Positions 43,500 to 53,163 are shown, numbered from the stretch's first letter. The stretch: 64,000 nt of DNA from Mycobacterium marinum (GCF_003391395.1 NZ_CP024190.1:5022001-5086000), one strand, 5' to 3'. The notes: generated from the letters alone by a model not told the origin. Numbers and translations are program-made.

Positions 43500-44693
43500 A
43501 TGCTGGATTACGGGGCCCTGCCGCCAGAAATCAACTCAGCCAGGATGTATTCGGGGCCGGGTTCGACACCCTTGATGGCGGCCGCCGCGGCATGGGATGT
43601 GCTGGCCAATGGCCTGGATTCCGTTTCCCGCGGATACGCGTCGGTGATCACCCGATTGCACGGCGAAAGCTGGTCTGGCGGTGCCGCTGTTGCGATGACC
43701 AACGCGGTCACCCCCTACGTGTCGTGGGTGACCGCCGCAGGTGTCCAGGCCGAGGAAACCGCCGCTAGGGCTCGTACGGCGGCCGCCGCTTACGAATCCG
43801 CTTTCGCGGCGACGGTGCCACCAACACTTGTCACGGCCAACCGCGCCGAATTGGCCGTGCTGATTCTCACCAACCTCTTCGGTCAGAACAGCGCCAGGAT
43901 CGCCGAAACCGAAGCGGCCTACCAGGAAATGTGGGCTCAAGATGCCGCCGCCATGTACGGCTACGCTTCATCGTCCTCGGCAGCGACCATGCTGACGCAA
44001 TTCACCCAGCCGCCGACTTCGACCGTGCCCGCCGGCCAAACCGCCCAGGCCGAAGCGGTGGACCAGGCCGCCGGCGCTTCAGCCCCCGGAAACGTGCAGG
44101 CGGTGCTGTCCCAGCTGATGTCGGGCGTGCCCCAACAATTGCAGAGCCTCGCCCAAGCCGGATCTTCAAGTTCAGCCGCATCCTCAGCGTCCACCCCCGT
44201 GCTCAGCGCCTTCAGCGCCTTCAACACCCTCACCGGCCCCGCTAGTTTGGCCTCGAACTTCAGCCGAACCAGCACCTCGGCACTGAGCGGCTACAGCGGC
44301 ATCTACCGGTCGGCTATCCAGGCGAGTCACGATGCCGCCAAGGCGGCTACCTCGGCAGTCAGTACCGAGGCGGCACGGGCAGGCTGGAGCGGCTCCGGTG
44401 GTCCGGTGCTGGCGAGCGCGGGCACCTCAACAACGTTGGGCAAATTGTCGGTTCCGCAGAGTTGGGCGGCGACAAACCCGGCGGCCTCGGCCATTGCCGA
44501 CCCGCACTGGCTCTCGGACGCCGAACTCGACAGCGGCCCATCGTGGCAGGAGATCCCGGCGACGAACATGTGGAATGGCGTGCCGCCCGCGGGCGCCGGC
44601 GCGACAGCATCGGTGCTGCGCCCGACGGTAAACAACATGCTGCGGGTCGGGGCGCGCCAATTCAAGATGCCTCGTCCTTCCCTAGGCGGCTAG
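43500..44693 (+). CDS. PPE protein, SVP subfamily
   Basis: A 397-residue PPE protein: MLDYGALPPEINSARMYSGPGSTPLMAAAAAWDVL, WSGGAAVAMTNAVTPYVSWV, and AQDAAAMYGYASSSSAATML ends the PPE domain. The C-terminal part has GKLSVPQSW, the SVP motif, and ends RQFKMPRPSLGG. ATG 43500 has AAAGGGGG upstream. It is followed 81 bp later by a second PPE of the same subfamily, so they form a tandem pair. No PE gene is adjacent. The gene lies downstream of repeat copy 3, which it shares with the two transporters. Confidence 0.9.
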   Translation: MLDYGALPPEINSARMYSGPGSTPLMAAAAAWDVLANGLDSVSRGYASVITRLHGESWSGGAAVAMTNAVTPYVSWVTAAGVQAEETAARARTAAAAYESAFAATVPPTLVTANRAELAVLILTNLFGQNSARIAETEAAYQEMWAQDAAAMYGYASSSSAATMLTQFTQPPTSTVPAGQTAQAEAVDQAAGASAPGNVQAVLSQLMSGVPQQLQSLAQAGSSSSAASSASTPVLSAFSAFNTLTGPASLASNFSRTSTSALSGYSGIYRSAIQASHDAAKAATSAVSTEAARAGWSGSGGPVLASAGTSTTLGKLSVPQSWAATNPAASAIADPHWLSDAELDSGPSWQEIPATNMWNGVPPAGAGATASVLRPTVNNMLRVGARQFKMPRPSLGG

Positions 44694-44774
44694 CCCCCGG
44701 CCCCTGAGCTCTAAGCGATCGCCGCGACCGCGGCCCGCGGATTCGGCCGGCCGACCGTTGAGAAAGGAACGCCG

Positions 44775-45974
44775 ATGTCGGATTTCGGGGCGCTACCGCC
44801 CGAGATCAACTCGGCCAGGATGTATTCCGGTCCGGGATCCGGACCGTTGCTGGCGGCCGCATCCGCCTGGGACGCAGTCGCCGCTCAACTGGAGCTCTAC
44901 GCGTCCGGCACTTCTTCGGTACTGGCCGAACTACTGGGCCAGACTTGGTCCGGTGCAACAGCATTGATGGTAGCGGCCGCGGTGATGCCGCACGTGGCGT
45001 GGGCAACGACGATGGCCGCACAGGCCGAGCAAACCGCCAGTCAGGCTCGCGGGGCCGCGGCGGCGTTCGAAATGGCCTTCACCGCTACCGTTCCCCCGCC
45101 GATAGTCGCCGCCAACCGAATTCAGTTGGCGACACTGATCGCAACCAATTTTTTCGGGCAGAACACGCCGGCCATCGCTGCGACAGAGGCCGCCTACGCC
45201 GAAATGTGGGCCCAAGACGCCGCCGCCATGTACGGGTACGCCGCATCCTGTTCGGCCGCAACCATATTGACACCATTTGGCCGGCCGCCGCGGATCACGT
45301 CCGACAGCGGACAGTCCGGCCAGGCGACCGCGGTAGCCCAGGCCTCAGATCTCGTCCCGGGGCAAGGACGGGCAGCGCTGATCTCCGCTGTGCCGCAACA
45401 ATTGCAGGCCCTGGCGTCCGGGTACTCCGCGAATGCGACCAACACAACCAGCGCGACAGCAGCGAGTCCGACGTCTGTTTCATCGGTCGTGTCCCCATTG
45501 GCATCTGCACCGCTCACGGCACTCGACAACGTCAACACTCTGACCGGCCCTGCGAACCTCGCCGCCGCCTTCAGCCGTACCACTACCTCGGCGATGAGCG
45601 CCGGCACCGGGCTGTACCGAACGGACCTGCAGACCGGCCCCACCGGGGTACGGCCGGGCACAGCTGGACTCCGACCGGTGGGCGCGGCCAATCTTGGCGG
45701 CACCGTGTTGGCAAAATTCGGCGAAGCGGTGCCGGTCGGCAAATTGTCGGTTCCGCAGAGCTGGGCAACGGCTAGTCCGATCGCTGACCCGACAAATACG
45801 CCACTGGCCCGGCCGGAAATCAACCCCCAAGCTGCGACAATGACGGCCGATAATCCGGGGGCAAATATCTTGGGTGCCGCGCCAACGGCAGGCTCGCAAA
45901 GTCGAATGGGCAGCGTGGTGCTGCGCAACGGGCGCCGCGCATTCAGGATGCCCCGTCCCGCCTTCGGCGGTTAG
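44775..45974 (+). CDS. PPE protein, SVP subfamily (tandem partner)
   Basis: A 399-residue PPE protein starting MSDFGALPPEINSARMYSGPGSGPLLAAASAWDAV. It has WSGATALMVAAAVMPHVAWA, AQDAAAMYGYAASCSAATIL and the SVP motif GKLSVPQSW. It ends RAFRMPRPAFGG. It is clearly paralogous to the preceding PPE (same ends, same SVP block), with a diverged linker rich in Thr/Ser. GAAAGGA precedes the ATG. Probably an ESX-5 substrate displayed at the cell surface, as for this subfamily in general. Confidence 0.9.
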   Translation: MSDFGALPPEINSARMYSGPGSGPLLAAASAWDAVAAQLELYASGTSSVLAELLGQTWSGATALMVAAAVMPHVAWATTMAAQAEQTASQARGAAAAFEMAFTATVPPPIVAANRIQLATLIATNFFGQNTPAIAATEAAYAEMWAQDAAAMYGYAASCSAATILTPFGRPPRITSDSGQSGQATAVAQASDLVPGQGRAALISAVPQQLQALASGYSANATNTTSATAASPTSVSSVVSPLASAPLTALDNVNTLTGPANLAAAFSRTTTSAMSAGTGLYRTDLQTGPTGVRPGTAGLRPVGAANLGGTVLAKFGEAVPVGKLSVPQSWATASPIADPTNTPLARPEINPQAATMTADNPGANILGAAPTAGSQSRMGSVVLRNGRRAFRMPRPAFGG

Positions 45975-46179
45975 CGGCCGAGATCTGCTGCCCTCGCGGG
46001 AGCACCACACCCGCTGGACACTGGCCGACCGCCCGAAAGTAGTTTCTAAGCATAATGATTCGGCAGTCCACATGGTTCGCGGGCACTGTCAATCGGCCGC
46101 CTTTTGGGTGCCAGCGCTGGCCGAACGGACCAGCGGCAACCACCGGGCACCGGCGCACATCCGGGACGTGACGATCATC

Positions 46180-46310
46180 CTGAACCCTAAGTTGAGCAGC
46201 TATGAATACAATGAATGAATTGACAACATTCAACGAAAAAATCATCATGTGGCGAATTAATTAGATTGAAAAACTTTGGTCATATGAATTTTCCGTTAAT
46301 GGCAGTGCGG
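46180..46310. other. AT-rich tract upstream of the PE_PGRS gene
   Basis: Roughly 130 bp of markedly AT-rich sequence within GC-rich surroundings (for example GAAAAAATCATCATG, GAATTAATTAGATTG, CATATGAATTTTCC). It includes TTGACA at 46220. It probably contains the promoter and is the type of DNA bound by Lsr2. Confidence 0.5.
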
Positions 46311-46400
46311 ACGTCTTGATTGTGGATAAGCTGCAGCAGTCCGGGCCATCAAGACACTCGGGGGCTGGCTCGAACAGACAAACGTTTGCGGAGGTGTTGG

Positions 46401-48413
46401 ATGTCTTTCGTATTCGCAGTGCCAGAAACTATGGCGGCGGTGACCTCGGAATTGGCGACCATTGGGTCAAACCTCGAGATGGCCAACGCGGCGGCGGCCC
46501 TGCCCACGACCGGCCTGCTGGCAGCCGGCGCCGACGAAGTGTCGGCCGCCATCGCGGCGCTGTTCGACGAGCATGCCCTGGGGTATCAGACAATCAGCGC
46601 GCAGGCTTCGGCCTTCCATGCCCGGTTCATGTCGGCGCTCAACACCGGGGCCGGGGCGTATGCGGCCGCCGAGGCCGCCAATTCATCTCCATTGCAGGCC
46701 CTACAAGACCTGACACTCAACGCGATCAATGCGCCCGCGCAGTCGCTGTTCGGCCGGCCGCTGATCGGTGACGGCGCCAACGCCACGACGCCGGGCGGTA
46801 ACGGTGGCGCCGGCGGAATCCTGTGGGGTAACGGCGGGGCCGGCGCGACCGGGGCCGCCGGGCAGACCGGCGGCAATGGCGGCGCCGCCGGGTTCATCGG
46901 CAACGGTGGGGCCGGTGGGGCCGGCGGCGCGGGTGCCACCGGCGGCGTCGGCGGATCCGGCGGGATGCTGTTCGGCAATGGTGGTGCGGGCGGAAACGGC
47001 GGGACCGCGATGGTGGTCGGCGGCACCGGCGGCAACGGCGGGGCGGGCGGCAGCGCCGGACTGTTCGGCGCCGGTGGCGCCGGCGGGCAGGGCGGACAGG
47101 GTGCACAAGGTCCCGACGCCGTCAATCCCGGCCCGGTATCCCCGACCGGTCAGGCAACCTCGGGCACGGGCGGCGAGGTAGGAGAAAACGGCGGTCCGGG
47201 TGATTCAAGCACCGTGACCGGGGTAGAGGGCGGCGACGGTGGCTCCGGCGGCCAGGGCAGCCCCGGTACATCGACGGCATCGGGAGGTACCGGCGGCGAC
47301 GGTGGCCTAGCCGGAGACGGCGGCCCCGGCGCGCCCGGCGGCACCGGTGGCGGTGGCGGCAATGGCGGCGCCGGTGCCAACAACTTTTCGGGCGGGTCCG
47401 CAACATCGGGGGGCGCCGGCGGTGACGGCAACAACGGTGGCGCCGGCGGCGACGGCGCGGCCGGCGGCAACGGCGGCAACGGCGGCAACGGCGGTAGCGG
47501 CGGCACCACCACGTCCAAGATCTCCAACGCCGGCTCGGGCGCCGACGGCGGCGACGGCGGCGACGGCGGCACCGGCGGCACCGGTGCGGTGGGCGGTACC
47601 GGCGGCAACGGCGGCAAAGGCGGCGACAGCGGTAGTGGTGGCTTCTTCACTCCCAGCCCCGGCACTGGCGGTGCCGGCGGCGACGGTGGCCATGGCGGTT
47701 CCGGCAGCAACGGGCAAGCGGGCGGTAGCGGTGGCCAGGGCGGAGCCGGCGGGAACGGCGGACTGCTGGCCGGCGATGGCGGCGCCGGCGGCGCCGGCGG
47801 CCTGGGCGGCCAAGGCGGAGCGGCCGCAGCTGGTGCCAATGGCGGCGTAGCGGGCAACGGAGGCAACGGCGGCCACGGCCCATTTGGGGAAAAGATTCCC
47901 GCGGGAGGTAGCGGCGGCGATGGCGGCACCGGGGGCATCGGCGGTGACGGCGGGCTGGGTGGCGACGGTGGCGCCGGCGGACAGGGCGGTGCGGGCGGCC
48001 GCGCCGGTCTGCTGGCCGGTCTTGGCGGCGCCGGCGGCGACGGCGGCCTCGGTGGGACCGGCGGGGTGGGCGGCGACGGCGCACAAGGCGGCCTCGGCGG
48101 CAACGGCGGCGTGCGCAACAGCGACAACCTGTCCTACGACGGCATTATTGGCAACGGCGGAACCGGCGGCAACGGCGGAGTCGGCGGCCACGGTGGCGAT
48201 GGCGGCGCCGGCGGCGAGGGCGGTTCGGGCAGCCTGCTAGGCGCCGCCGGTAGCGCTGGCAGCAACGCCGCCGGGGGCTCCGGCGGAACTGGTGGCCTGC
48301 GCGGGCAGGGGGGTGACCCCGGATCGACCGGGCGTGCGGGCACCGGAAGTGCGGGCGCCGACGGCATGAACGGGACCGACGGGGACCCCGGCGATCCCGG
48401 CGGCATGGCCTGA
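46401..48413 (+). CDS. PE_PGRS protein
   Basis: A 670-residue protein. The PE domain occupies about residues 1-95 (MSFVFAVPETMAAVTSELATIGSNLEMANAAAALPTTGLLAAGADEVS). The linker with the GRPLIGDGANAT motif typical of PE_PGRS follows. The remaining 530 residues are Gly-Gly-Ala/Gly-Gly-Asn repeats (GGAGG, GNGGNGG) with short breaks such as TTTSKISNAGSG and GVRNSDNLSYDGIIGNGG. It ends GDPGDPGGMA. PE_PGRS proteins are exported to the cell envelope and many bind Ca2+ through GGxGxD nonapeptides; GGDGG-type repeats are common here. ATG 46401 has GGAGG upstream. Confidence 0.94.
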   Translation: MSFVFAVPETMAAVTSELATIGSNLEMANAAAALPTTGLLAAGADEVSAAIAALFDEHALGYQTISAQASAFHARFMSALNTGAGAYAAAEAANSSPLQALQDLTLNAINAPAQSLFGRPLIGDGANATTPGGNGGAGGILWGNGGAGATGAAGQTGGNGGAAGFIGNGGAGGAGGAGATGGVGGSGGMLFGNGGAGGNGGTAMVVGGTGGNGGAGGSAGLFGAGGAGGQGGQGAQGPDAVNPGPVSPTGQATSGTGGEVGENGGPGDSSTVTGVEGGDGGSGGQGSPGTSTASGGTGGDGGLAGDGGPGAPGGTGGGGGNGGAGANNFSGGSATSGGAGGDGNNGGAGGDGAAGGNGGNGGNGGSGGTTTSKISNAGSGADGGDGGDGGTGGTGAVGGTGGNGGKGGDSGSGGFFTPSPGTGGAGGDGGHGGSGSNGQAGGSGGQGGAGGNGGLLAGDGGAGGAGGLGGQGGAAAAGANGGVAGNGGNGGHGPFGEKIPAGGSGGDGGTGGIGGDGGLGGDGGAGGQGGAGGRAGLLAGLGGAGGDGGLGGTGGVGGDGAQGGLGGNGGVRNSDNLSYDGIIGNGGTGGNGGVGGHGGDGGAGGEGGSGSLLGAAGSAGSNAAGGSGGTGGLRGQGGDPGSTGRAGTGSAGADGMNGTDGDPGDPGGMA

Positions 48414-48447
48414 TACCTGCCGAGCGCGCACCCCGCATAGTGGTTGA

Positions 48448-49959
48448 TCAGGGTGCCGATGCCCGCAGTCGCGGGCTCGGGACCGCTGGCCGCCCGAACC
48501 AGGCAGTAAGCGCATCGAAGAGTCCACGGTCGGTGAGGTCATCTCCTACCCAGGCGACATACCCGTCGGGTCGAATCAACACCGCATCCGGAGAAGCGAT
48601 CGCGCCTAGTACCGGAAGCTCCCAAACACCAGCATATTTCGCGTCAATCGGCAGGACTCGATGCTGCCATCCCGCGATGTCGAAGCGGCCGGGCTCAGCG
48701 AGGTTGAGCAGCACCGGCCGGGCCGCATGCAGGTAGGTGAAGACCCGCCGCGGGCCATCGGAGGTAGCCAGGTCCAGATCGGGCATGCGGCGACCGAGTA
48801 GCGGGTGTCCCCCACCAAGGTCATAACGAATGTCTAGCCCGGACATCATCGCGGCAAACCTTTTTCGCGGCTCCTCCATCATGAGGAGCTCGGAAATGGT
48901 GTCGCTCAACGCTTTTTTGCGGTCGTCCAAACGACGCAGCGCGACTTGGGCCATCGTGGTGCGTAGCACGCGAGCGGCGATCGGATGGCGTTCGGCATGG
49001 TAGGTGTCGAGAAGGCTTTCCGGCGACCTGCGATTGACCACTTGGGCCAGCTTCCATCCCAAATTCACCGCATCCTGGACGCCCGTGTTGAGGCCCTGCC
49101 CGCCGACTGGATCATGCACGTGTGCGGCATCGCCGGCGATCAGAACGCGTCCCTGTCGGTACATCGCGGCCTGCCGCGTCAAATCGGTGAATCTGGAAAT
49201 CCAAGTGGGACTGTGAATCCCGTAGTCGGTGCCGTACACGGCGGTGAGCGCCGCGCTGAGATCGCCCAGGCTGGGTTCCCCGCCGGCTTCGAGCTGCCGC
49301 TCGGTCACCACCACCCGTAGCGGACCACCGTCCGGCAACCTGGTGAAGCCGTGGACGCCGAGGGCGTCGTGGCGGACCTGGCCGAGGTTCGGGCCCGATT
49401 CAGACCCGACCGCCACCTCGACTTCGGCGATCAGCGAGCTCGTTGTCGGATCCCAGCCAGGGAAGTCGATACCAACCGCCCTGCGGACCAGGCTACGTCC
49501 TCCGTCGCACCCCACGACGTAGTCCGCACGCAATGGCGGGCCATCAGACAGCGTGAGGTCGACTCCGTTGTCGTCCTGGGTGATATCAGTAACTTCACAT
49601 CCGCGATAGATCCGAACCCGCAGCTCGGCAACCCATTCGGCGAGGATCCGCTCAATGCGGTTTTGCCACAACGCCAGGCCATAGTTGTGTCGGGTGGGAA
49701 AGTCGCTGATGTCCAACGGGATTGCGGCGAATCGGGCGACCTGCGTGGCAGTACCTTGCGCGAGGAACCGGTCGGCGATGCCGCGCTGATCAAGAACCTC
49801 GATGGTGCGTGAATGCAGGCCGCCGGCACGCGAGCCAACCAGATCCTGGCTGACCCGTCGCTCGACGACGGCAACGTCAACCCCTACCAACGCCAACTCA
49901 CCTGCCAACATCAGCCCTGTCGGTCCTGCACCGACAACCACCACCGCATGGTCAGCCAT
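48448..49959 (-). CDS. FAD-dependent aromatic hydroxylase, rifampicin-monooxygenase (Rox)-like
   Basis: A 503-residue group A flavin monooxygenase. The FAD dinucleotide fold is AVVVVGAGPTGLMLAGELALVGVDVAVVERR, the DG motif VVGCDGGRSLVRRAVGIDFPG and the GD motif GRVLIAGDAAHVHDPVGGQGLNTGVQDAVNLGWKLA. A C-terminal thioredoxin-like domain ends in DAVLIRPDGYVAWVGDD. Blocks such as YHAERHPIAARVL, IRYDLGGGHPLLGRRMPD and YGTDYGIHSPTWISRF closely follow Nocardia Rox as I remember it. Rox hydroxylates rifampicin and triggers decay. A RAE-like palindrome lies 110 bp upstream, supporting rifamycin-inducible expression. ATG 49959 (MADHAVVVVG) was chosen. A different polyketide or phenolic substrate remains possible. 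Confidence 0.82.
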   Translation of the reverse strand: MADHAVVVVGAGPTGLMLAGELALVGVDVAVVERRVSQDLVGSRAGGLHSRTIEVLDQRGIADRFLAQGTATQVARFAAIPLDISDFPTRHNYGLALWQNRIERILAEWVAELRVRIYRGCEVTDITQDDNGVDLTLSDGPPLRADYVVGCDGGRSLVRRAVGIDFPGWDPTTSSLIAEVEVAVGSESGPNLGQVRHDALGVHGFTRLPDGGPLRVVVTERQLEAGGEPSLGDLSAALTAVYGTDYGIHSPTWISRFTDLTRQAAMYRQGRVLIAGDAAHVHDPVGGQGLNTGVQDAVNLGWKLAQVVNRRSPESLLDTYHAERHPIAARVLRTTMAQVALRRLDDRKKALSDTISELLMMEEPRKRFAAMMSGLDIRYDLGGGHPLLGRRMPDLDLATSDGPRRVFTYLHAARPVLLNLAEPGRFDIAGWQHRVLPIDAKYAGVWELPVLGAIASPDAVLIRPDGYVAWVGDDLTDRGLFDALTAWFGRPAVPSPRLRASAP

Positions 49960-50064
49960 CGGTTCGAGCCCGTTTCGCGATCGATCCGGCGACGACGGCT
50001 TTGGCATTTCGCAACCCCCAATTCCCACAGATCCCGTTCTTGGCCAGCGATTTTGCGCCCCACC

Positions 50065-50090
50065 CCCGGTCTTGCCGCAAGCCCCCCAGT
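50065..50090 (-). promoter_or_regulatory. rifamycin-associated element (RAE)-like palindrome
   Basis: The minus strand reads GGGGCTTGCGGCAAGACC, containing CTTGC-G-GCAAG symmetry on the complementary strand (50071-50081). From memory this agrees with the RAE found upstream of rifamycin-inactivation genes in actinomycetes. A -10-like TATAGG lies just upstream on the minus strand (about 50093-50098). Confidence 0.6.
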
Positions 50091-50280
50091 GCCCTATAAA
50101 TTGAGAGTGGGAGGCAACTAGGGCTTGCCACTTTCCCTTGCCGTCAGTCGCGTCCAGCGGGTCATCGGGTAGCGGTGCCAACAATTGGGCGGGCCCGGGA
50201 GCGTCTCCACGGCCGGCGGCCGCCACGATGCGTGCCGATTGCCAGTGACCCGCACACACCGCTGGCTAGGGTGGGCTCTC

Positions 50281-53100
50281 GTGGAGCCGCGCCAGGATCT
50301 TGAATCGAGGAGCTTCGCCGGTACCTGGCGGGTCTATCAGCAGCAAGCGTTGGACGCGTTTGACGCTGACGTCGCCGGCGGGGACAACCGGTGCTATCTG
50401 GTCCTGCCGCCAGGTGCCGGGAAGACAATGATCGGACTGGAAGCGGCGCGCCGGCTGGGCCGGCGCACCCTGGTGTTGGTGCCCAACACGGCGGTACAGG
50501 CACAGTGGGCCGCCACCTGGGATGGACGTTTTCCCTCGACGGACCCGTCCACGGCCAGGTGTGGAACCGAGCGCGACCTGGCGTCGGCGATGAACGTGCT
50601 GACCTACCAGTCCCTTGCGGTCATCGACGACGAAACGGATTCGGCCGTCCGGCGAGAAGTGCTGCGCAGCCGTGACCAGCAGGCCCTGTTGGAGCTGTTG
50701 CACCCGAATGGCAGGGCGTTGATCGAGCGGGCGGCAACGTTGGGCCCTTGGACGCTGGTGCTCGACGAATGCCATCACCTGCTGGCCACTTGGGGTGCGC
50801 TTGTCGCCGCGCTCGGGTCGGTCCTGGGCCCGCAAACCGCACTGATCGGGCTCACCGCAACCCCGGTAACAGAACTCACCGCCTGGCAGCACACCTTGCA
50901 TGACGAGTTGTTCGGCACCGCAGACTTCGCGGTTCCAACACCCGCTCTGGTCAAGGAGGGCGACCTCGCGCCCTATCAGGAGCTGATCTATCTCACCGAA
51001 CCGACGCCGGAGGAACAGGCCTGGGTGGCAACCCATCGGGCTCGCTTCGCCGAGCTCATGCTGGCACTCATCGACCAACAGGTGGGCAGCATGTCGCTGG
51101 CCTCCTGGCTGCGTACCCGGATCGTGGACAGATCAACACGTGACGGCAATCAGATCGCCTGGTCGACGTTCGAACGCGCCGAGCCCGATCTCGCCCGCAG
51201 CGGTCTGCGCTTCGCCTACGACGGTCTGATTCCCTTGCCCGACGGTGCCCGCCTGCGCGAACAACACCGGGTTCCCCCCGATGCCCAAGATTGGGTCAAT
51301 GTCTTGACCGACTTCAGCGTCGGGCACCTGCAGCAAAGCGACGATCCACGCGACGCGCAGGCACTTGCCGCGATCAAGCGGGTGCTACCCGGCTTGGGCT
51401 ACCGGCTGACCAGTCGCGGCGTACGAGTGGCCACCTCCCCGGTAGATCGGGTGTGCGCACTGTCGGAGTCGAAGATCGCCGCCACCACACACATCCTCGA
51501 CACCGAAGACGCCGTCCTGGGATCGGGACTGCGGGCGCTGGTGTTGTGCGACTTCGAATCGATGTCAGGCACCCTCCCGACGTCGCTGAAGGGTGCGCCG
51601 CTGAGCAACCAGTCGGGTTCGGCCCAGCTGGTCACCGCCATGCTCGCGGCGTCCGACAGCCGGCGGAACAGCTCCCTCAACGCGCTTTTGGTGACCGGCC
51701 AAACCTTCGCCTGCCCGGCCGCGATCGCAACACAGCTGGTCGACTTCTGCGCCGAGCGCGGCCTGCTCGTGACCGCCGAGCCACTCGACACCCAACCCGC
51801 CCTGCGGATGCTGCGCGGTGGCGGCACCTTCACTCCCCGAACCTGGGTGGCGCTGGCTACCGAATACTTCCTGGCCGGACATTCCCGCGTCATGGTCGGC
51901 ACCCGCGCACTGCTCGGAGAGGGATGGGATTGCGCGGCGGTCAACGTCAACATCGACCTGACGAGTGCAACCACCCAAGCTGCGATCACGCAGATGCGGG
52001 GCCGGGCAATTCGCAAGGACCCCAACGACGCTCAGAAAGTCGCCAACAACTGGTCGGTCTGCTGCTTCACCACCGAACATCCGCGGGGGGACGCCGACTA
52101 CCTGAGGCTGGTCCGCAAGCACGACGGGTACTACGCGGCCAGCCCACAGGGGCTCATCGAATCCGGGGTAACGCATTGCGACCCGGCGCTGTCCCCATAC
52201 GGTCCTCCCGCCGCCGATGCCCAGGCCATCACCGCGCGCGCCCTGCAACGCGCCACCCAACGGGCCGAAGCGAGGACCTGGTGGCGGATCGGCGAGCCCT
52301 ATGAAGGTGTCGATGTCGCGACCATCCGAGTAAGAGCCGCGCACCCGTTTGGCGTCGCCGCACCCCGCATCGCGGCCTCGGCATTGACCCCGCCGGTACC
52401 GGGTCACCCCAGTCCGGCGCGGTTTGCCAGGGGTGCGCTTGCCGGCGTCTCGGCCATCGGTGCCAGTGCCGGCGCCGCCGTCACCGCGGTCAACTTCGGT
52501 CCGCTGGCGGGGGCCACCACCGCGGGCGGCATCATCGCAGCGGGCGCCGCACTGTTGGCGACGGCCGCCGCCGCCGAAAGTCGCCGCCTCGCCCACGCAC
52601 CCAACGCTCTCGAGCAACTCGCCGCCGCCGTCGCGGATGGGCTCTACGCGGCAGGCGGCGCCGAAAGGGGGGCCGAAGCACTGCGGATCACTACGGATCA
52701 GGACGGATGGATCCGGTGCGAGCTGGGCGATGTGCCCACCGAGCAGTCTCGCCGGTTTGCCGAAGCCCTCGACGAGCTGCTCGCGCCGCTGACCGAACCG
52801 CGCTACCTGATCGGGCGCAAGATCCTCACACCGCCGGTCGGACGTTTCGCCCGGGGAATCTTCGCCGCCCGCGCCGCCATGGGGCTTCCGCTGCCCGGGG
52901 CGATCGCCTGGCACGCGGTACCGAGGTGGTTTGCCCGACGCAAAGATCGCAGGCAAAGCCTGGCCCAGTCGTGGCGACGTCACATCGGCCCGCCCCGACA
53001 GCTGCCGGCGGATTCACCGGAGGGCCAGGCGATTCTCGATCTGTTCCGCGGCGACAACCCGCTGTCGGTGACCACGCAGCTGCGCACGACCTGGCGGTGA
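50281..53100 (+). CDS. DEAD/DEAH-type superfamily 2 helicase (Rv1179c-type)
   Basis: A 939-residue protein, the Rv1179c length, from GTG 50281 (VEPRQDLESRS). Helicase motifs in order are Walker A LPPGAGKTMIGLEAARR, motif II LDECHHLL, motif III GLTATP and C-terminal helicase domain YFLAGHSRVMVGTRALLGEGWDCAAVN. Motif VI is QMRGRAIRKDP. The last 300 residues include a hydrophobic Gly/Ala-rich stretch (LAGVSAIGASAGAAVTAVNFGPLAGATTAGGIIAAGAALLA), which may be a membrane-associated or structural insert. It is divergent from the Rox-like gene and convergent with dapC. Probably a nucleic-acid helicase or translocase; its pathway is not known to me. Confidence 0.88.
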   Translation: MEPRQDLESRSFAGTWRVYQQQALDAFDADVAGGDNRCYLVLPPGAGKTMIGLEAARRLGRRTLVLVPNTAVQAQWAATWDGRFPSTDPSTARCGTERDLASAMNVLTYQSLAVIDDETDSAVRREVLRSRDQQALLELLHPNGRALIERAATLGPWTLVLDECHHLLATWGALVAALGSVLGPQTALIGLTATPVTELTAWQHTLHDELFGTADFAVPTPALVKEGDLAPYQELIYLTEPTPEEQAWVATHRARFAELMLALIDQQVGSMSLASWLRTRIVDRSTRDGNQIAWSTFERAEPDLARSGLRFAYDGLIPLPDGARLREQHRVPPDAQDWVNVLTDFSVGHLQQSDDPRDAQALAAIKRVLPGLGYRLTSRGVRVATSPVDRVCALSESKIAATTHILDTEDAVLGSGLRALVLCDFESMSGTLPTSLKGAPLSNQSGSAQLVTAMLAASDSRRNSSLNALLVTGQTFACPAAIATQLVDFCAERGLLVTAEPLDTQPALRMLRGGGTFTPRTWVALATEYFLAGHSRVMVGTRALLGEGWDCAAVNVNIDLTSATTQAAITQMRGRAIRKDPNDAQKVANNWSVCCFTTEHPRGDADYLRLVRKHDGYYAASPQGLIESGVTHCDPALSPYGPPAADAQAITARALQRATQRAEARTWWRIGEPYEGVDVATIRVRAAHPFGVAAPRIAASALTPPVPGHPSPARFARGALAGVSAIGASAGAAVTAVNFGPLAGATTAGGIIAAGAALLATAAAAESRRLAHAPNALEQLAAAVADGLYAAGGAERGAEALRITTDQDGWIRCELGDVPTEQSRRFAEALDELLAPLTEPRYLIGRKILTPPVGRFARGIFAARAAMGLPLPGAIAWHAVPRWFARRKDRRQSLAQSWRRHIGPPRQLPADSPEGQAILDLFRGDNPLSVTTQLRTTWR

Positions 53101-53163
53101 GCCGGCGCCGTTGTCAGGTCTTGTCAGATCGAGCGCGTCCGATCACCGTGATTACGGGTGCGG

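Noticed and set aside
46795..48410. CRISPR-like repetition.
   Set aside because: Repeats are short, in-frame, unspaced and protein-coding (PGRS). No repeat-spacer structure exists anywhere in the window.
46401..48413. Long open frames on the opposite strand and in other frames of the PE_PGRS gene (Pro-rich or Arg-rich proteins).
   Set aside because: These are composition artefacts of GC-rich Gly-Gly repeats. The PE domain fixes the real frame.
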